Shown: positions 31,776 to 33,018 of the stretch, piece by piece
Position numbering within the stretch: position 1 is the stretch's first letter
How the letters are laid out: each line of letters starts with the position of its first letter
Origin: an uncultured Lachnospiraceae bacterium
Lineage (GTDB): Bacteria; Bacillota; Clostridia; Lachnospirales; Lachnospiraceae
Assembly (NCBI GenBank): GCA_910584695.1
Contig: CAJUBR010000030.1
Location: 1 to 33,018 of the forward strand
DNA: 33,018 bases
Reading direction: 5' to 3'
The notes under the pieces: generated by a model
Told to the model about the DNA's origin: nothing
The model's input: the letters and a program-made list of their open reading frames with translations, nothing else
Database searches by the model: none
Program-made: the position numbers and the translations under genes

Positions 31776-32711
31776 ATGAGTCAGATTAAAGAAAGTGCAT
31801 CCGAATTGATTGGAGGTACTCCGATATTAAAATTGAATCGTTACACAGAGAAGGCGGGAATTAAAGATACTGTTATTTTAGCAAAGCTGGAATATTTGAA
31901 TCCGGCCGGTTCCGTAAAGGATCGGATTGCACTTGCAATGATTGAGGATGCAGAGAAGAAGGGACTGTTGCAGCCAGGAGCAACCATTATTGAACCGACC
32001 TCCGGTAATACCGGGATCGGACTGGCAGCGGTTGCAGCCGCAAAAGGTTACAGAGCAGTCCTCACTCTGCCAGATACTATGAGTGTGGAACGTCGGAATC
32101 TGTTAAAGGCTTATGGTGCTGAACTGGTATTGACAGAAGGTGCAAAAGGTATGAAGGGAGCAATTGACAAGGCAGAAGAGTTAAAGGAGTCTACTCCCGG
32201 TTCGATTGTTCTTGGACAGTTTGTAAATCCTGCCAATCCGGAAATTCATAAGGCAACAACCGGTCCGGAGATTTGGGAACAGACGGATGGGAAAGTTGAT
32301 ATTTTTGTTGCGGGAGTGGGCACAGGTGGAACCGTTACTGGTGTTGGTGAATATTTGAAGTCAAGGAACCCTAATGTGAAGGTGGTAGCAGTAGAGCCGG
32401 CAGCCAGCCCGGTGTTATCAAAGGGGAGTTCTGGTCCCCATAAGATTCAGGGTATTGGTGCAGGATTTGTTCCGGATACATTAAATACAAAAGTGTATGA
32501 TGAAGTGATCACTGTGGAGAATGATGCTGCGTTTGCAGAAGGCAGAGCGTTTGCGGTCAGTGAAGGCATTCTTGTGGGAATTTCTTCCGGTGCGGCATTA
32601 AAGGCGGCTTCGGTTCTGGCTGCAAAGGAAGAAAATAAAGGAAAGACAATTGTAGTACTGTTGCCGGATTCCGGTGACAGATATTTATCTACGGAACTGT
32701 TTAATAACTAG
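31776..32711 (+). CDS. cysK: Cysteine synthase (O-acetylserine sulfhydrylase)
   Basis: A 311-residue PLP enzyme that makes cysteine from O-acetylserine and sulfide. Seen directly: the PLP-binding Lys48 in NPAGSVKDRIA, the substrate loop EPTSGNTGIGLA, the phosphate-binding loop GVGTGGTVTGVGEYL, and the C-terminal GISSGAALKAA and LLPDSGDRYLSTELF. These favour CysK over cystathionine beta-synthase, since no extra domains are present. The ATG at 31776 (MSQIKESASELIGGTP) is chosen because AAGGAGGACGAAGGA precedes it. The in-frame ATG at 31752 lies before that site. The neighbouring promoter is near-perfect, fitting a well-expressed housekeeping gene. No cysE is adjacent. Confidence 0.95.
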   Translation: MSQIKESASELIGGTPILKLNRYTEKAGIKDTVILAKLEYLNPAGSVKDRIALAMIEDAEKKGLLQPGATIIEPTSGNTGIGLAAVAAAKGYRAVLTLPDTMSVERRNLLKAYGAELVLTEGAKGMKGAIDKAEELKESTPGSIVLGQFVNPANPEIHKATTGPEIWEQTDGKVDIFVAGVGTGGTVTGVGEYLKSRNPNVKVVAVEPAASPVLSKGSSGPHKIQGIGAGFVPDTLNTKVYDEVITVENDAAFAEGRAFAVSEGILVGISSGAALKAASVLAAKEENKGKTIVVLLPDSGDRYLSTELFNN

Positions 32712-32719
32712 TACATCAT

Positions 32720-32872
32720 TTAATCAGCGAAACTGTATTGGATATATCGTTTGCCATCTTCTGTATTGTTGTCAGTCAGCGTGACTATCCTTATGCTGTC
32801 CTTTACTGCCTTGCAGAGTGACCATATACCCAGTACAGCTTCGCTAAGTATGAACGGAACAATATACTGGAT
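32720..32872 (-). pseudogene. Possible decayed coding remnant
   Basis: A minus-strand open stretch of about 50 codons without an ATG start, reading PFILSEAVLGIWSLCKAVKD near its beginning and DNNTEDGKRYIQYSFAD at its end. The composition looks protein-like, with a hydrophobic helix then a polar tail, but I recognise no family. It lies downstream of the ABC-F stop on the same strand and could be the remains of a gene once located there. Confidence 0.2.
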
Positions 32873-32933
32873 TCAAAATTCGCATTTACATCCCAGCAAG
32901 TGAAGCTTACAATTCTATGACAAATGGTGGAAT

Positions 32934-33018
32934 CTACATACTGATCTCTGAAGTTGCTATTGTTTCACGGAATTTAATATCGTGTTCTACAAACAGCATG
33001 GTTGGCTGATAGTGCAAC
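32934..33018 (-). CDS. C-terminus of an ABC-F protein (partial, cut by window edge)
   Basis: The last 27 codons of a minus-strand gene whose start lies beyond the window. The reading QPTMLFVEHD, then FRETIATSEISM and a stop, matches the end of the second ATPase domain of ABC-F proteins, where the strand-H-switch motif is MLFVEHD in Lsa/Vga/Msr-like ribosome-protection proteins. Those proteins dislodge antibiotics such as lincosamides, streptogramins or macrolides from the ribosome, but resistance cannot be claimed from 27 residues. It converges with cysK. Confidence 0.55.
   Translation of the reverse strand, partial: LHYQPTMLFVEHDIKFRETIATSEISM

Noticed and set aside
1..33018. tRNA or rRNA genes
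   Set aside because: No gap showed a recognisable tRNA pattern (T-loop with GGTTCGAATCC type sequence and CCA end) or rRNA motif when read by eye. A tRNA-detection program would be decisive.

Overview
The window looks like a chromosomal segment of an anaerobic, low-GC Clostridia, most likely a Lachnospiraceae-type gut Firmicute. This rests on AT-rich DNA, strong AGGAGG-type ribosome binding sites, TTG and GTG starts, and anaerobe-specific genes: a flavodiiron protein, rubredoxin, rubrerythrin, a ferredoxin-dependent 2-oxoacid oxidoreductase and an aldo/keto reductase carrying iron-sulfur clusters. I make no species call. Almost all genes are on the + strand.

Layout. Positions 1-67 are the right end of a dispersed 212-bp repeat. 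Then come an HD-GYP protein, hisS, aspS, a Nudix hydrolase and a flavodiiron protein (96-5788). A gene-poor, AT-rich kilobase (5789-6811) holds one small minus-strand membrane protein. Next are a secreted protein resembling helveticin J (6812-7978), a MATE exporter (8356-9723) and a frameshifted SUKH-like/beta-propeller gene (9720-10579). fabF and aroB follow (10732-13179), then a coiled-coil protein with 21-bp tandem repeats, a small conserved Clostridia-type protein, a NADAR-domain protein and a three-helix membrane protein (13375-15674).

The most interesting block is a seven-gene operon at 15944-23903. It encodes a secreted 189-residue protein, a membrane-anchored protein, an ABC ATPase, two FtsX/MacB-like permeases, a CPBP intramembrane protease and a very large lipoprotein that combines a propeller-like half with a solute-binding-protein half. 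It has a good promoter in front and a terminator-like repeat behind. It resembles peptide-export or immunity loci but matches no named system I can recognise.

From 23999 to 28358 lies an anaerobic redox module: rubredoxin, a fused gamma-delta oxidoreductase subunit, a fused alpha-beta subunit, a repeat copy and rubrerythrin. A zinc-dependent phospholipase C-like protein, an aldo/keto reductase with two 4Fe-4S motifs, a second coiled-coil paralogue and cysK follow. The last 85 bases hold the C-terminus of an ABC-F protein on the minus strand.

Two intergenic repeat families shape the window. One is a 212-bp quasi-palindromic, MITE-like element: one partial and two full copies, the full ones flanked by 9- and 12-bp direct repeats. 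Every copy ends 28-34 bp before a start codon. The other is a hairpin family with ends like GGACTGTYGCATTAAG, found just after several stop codons.
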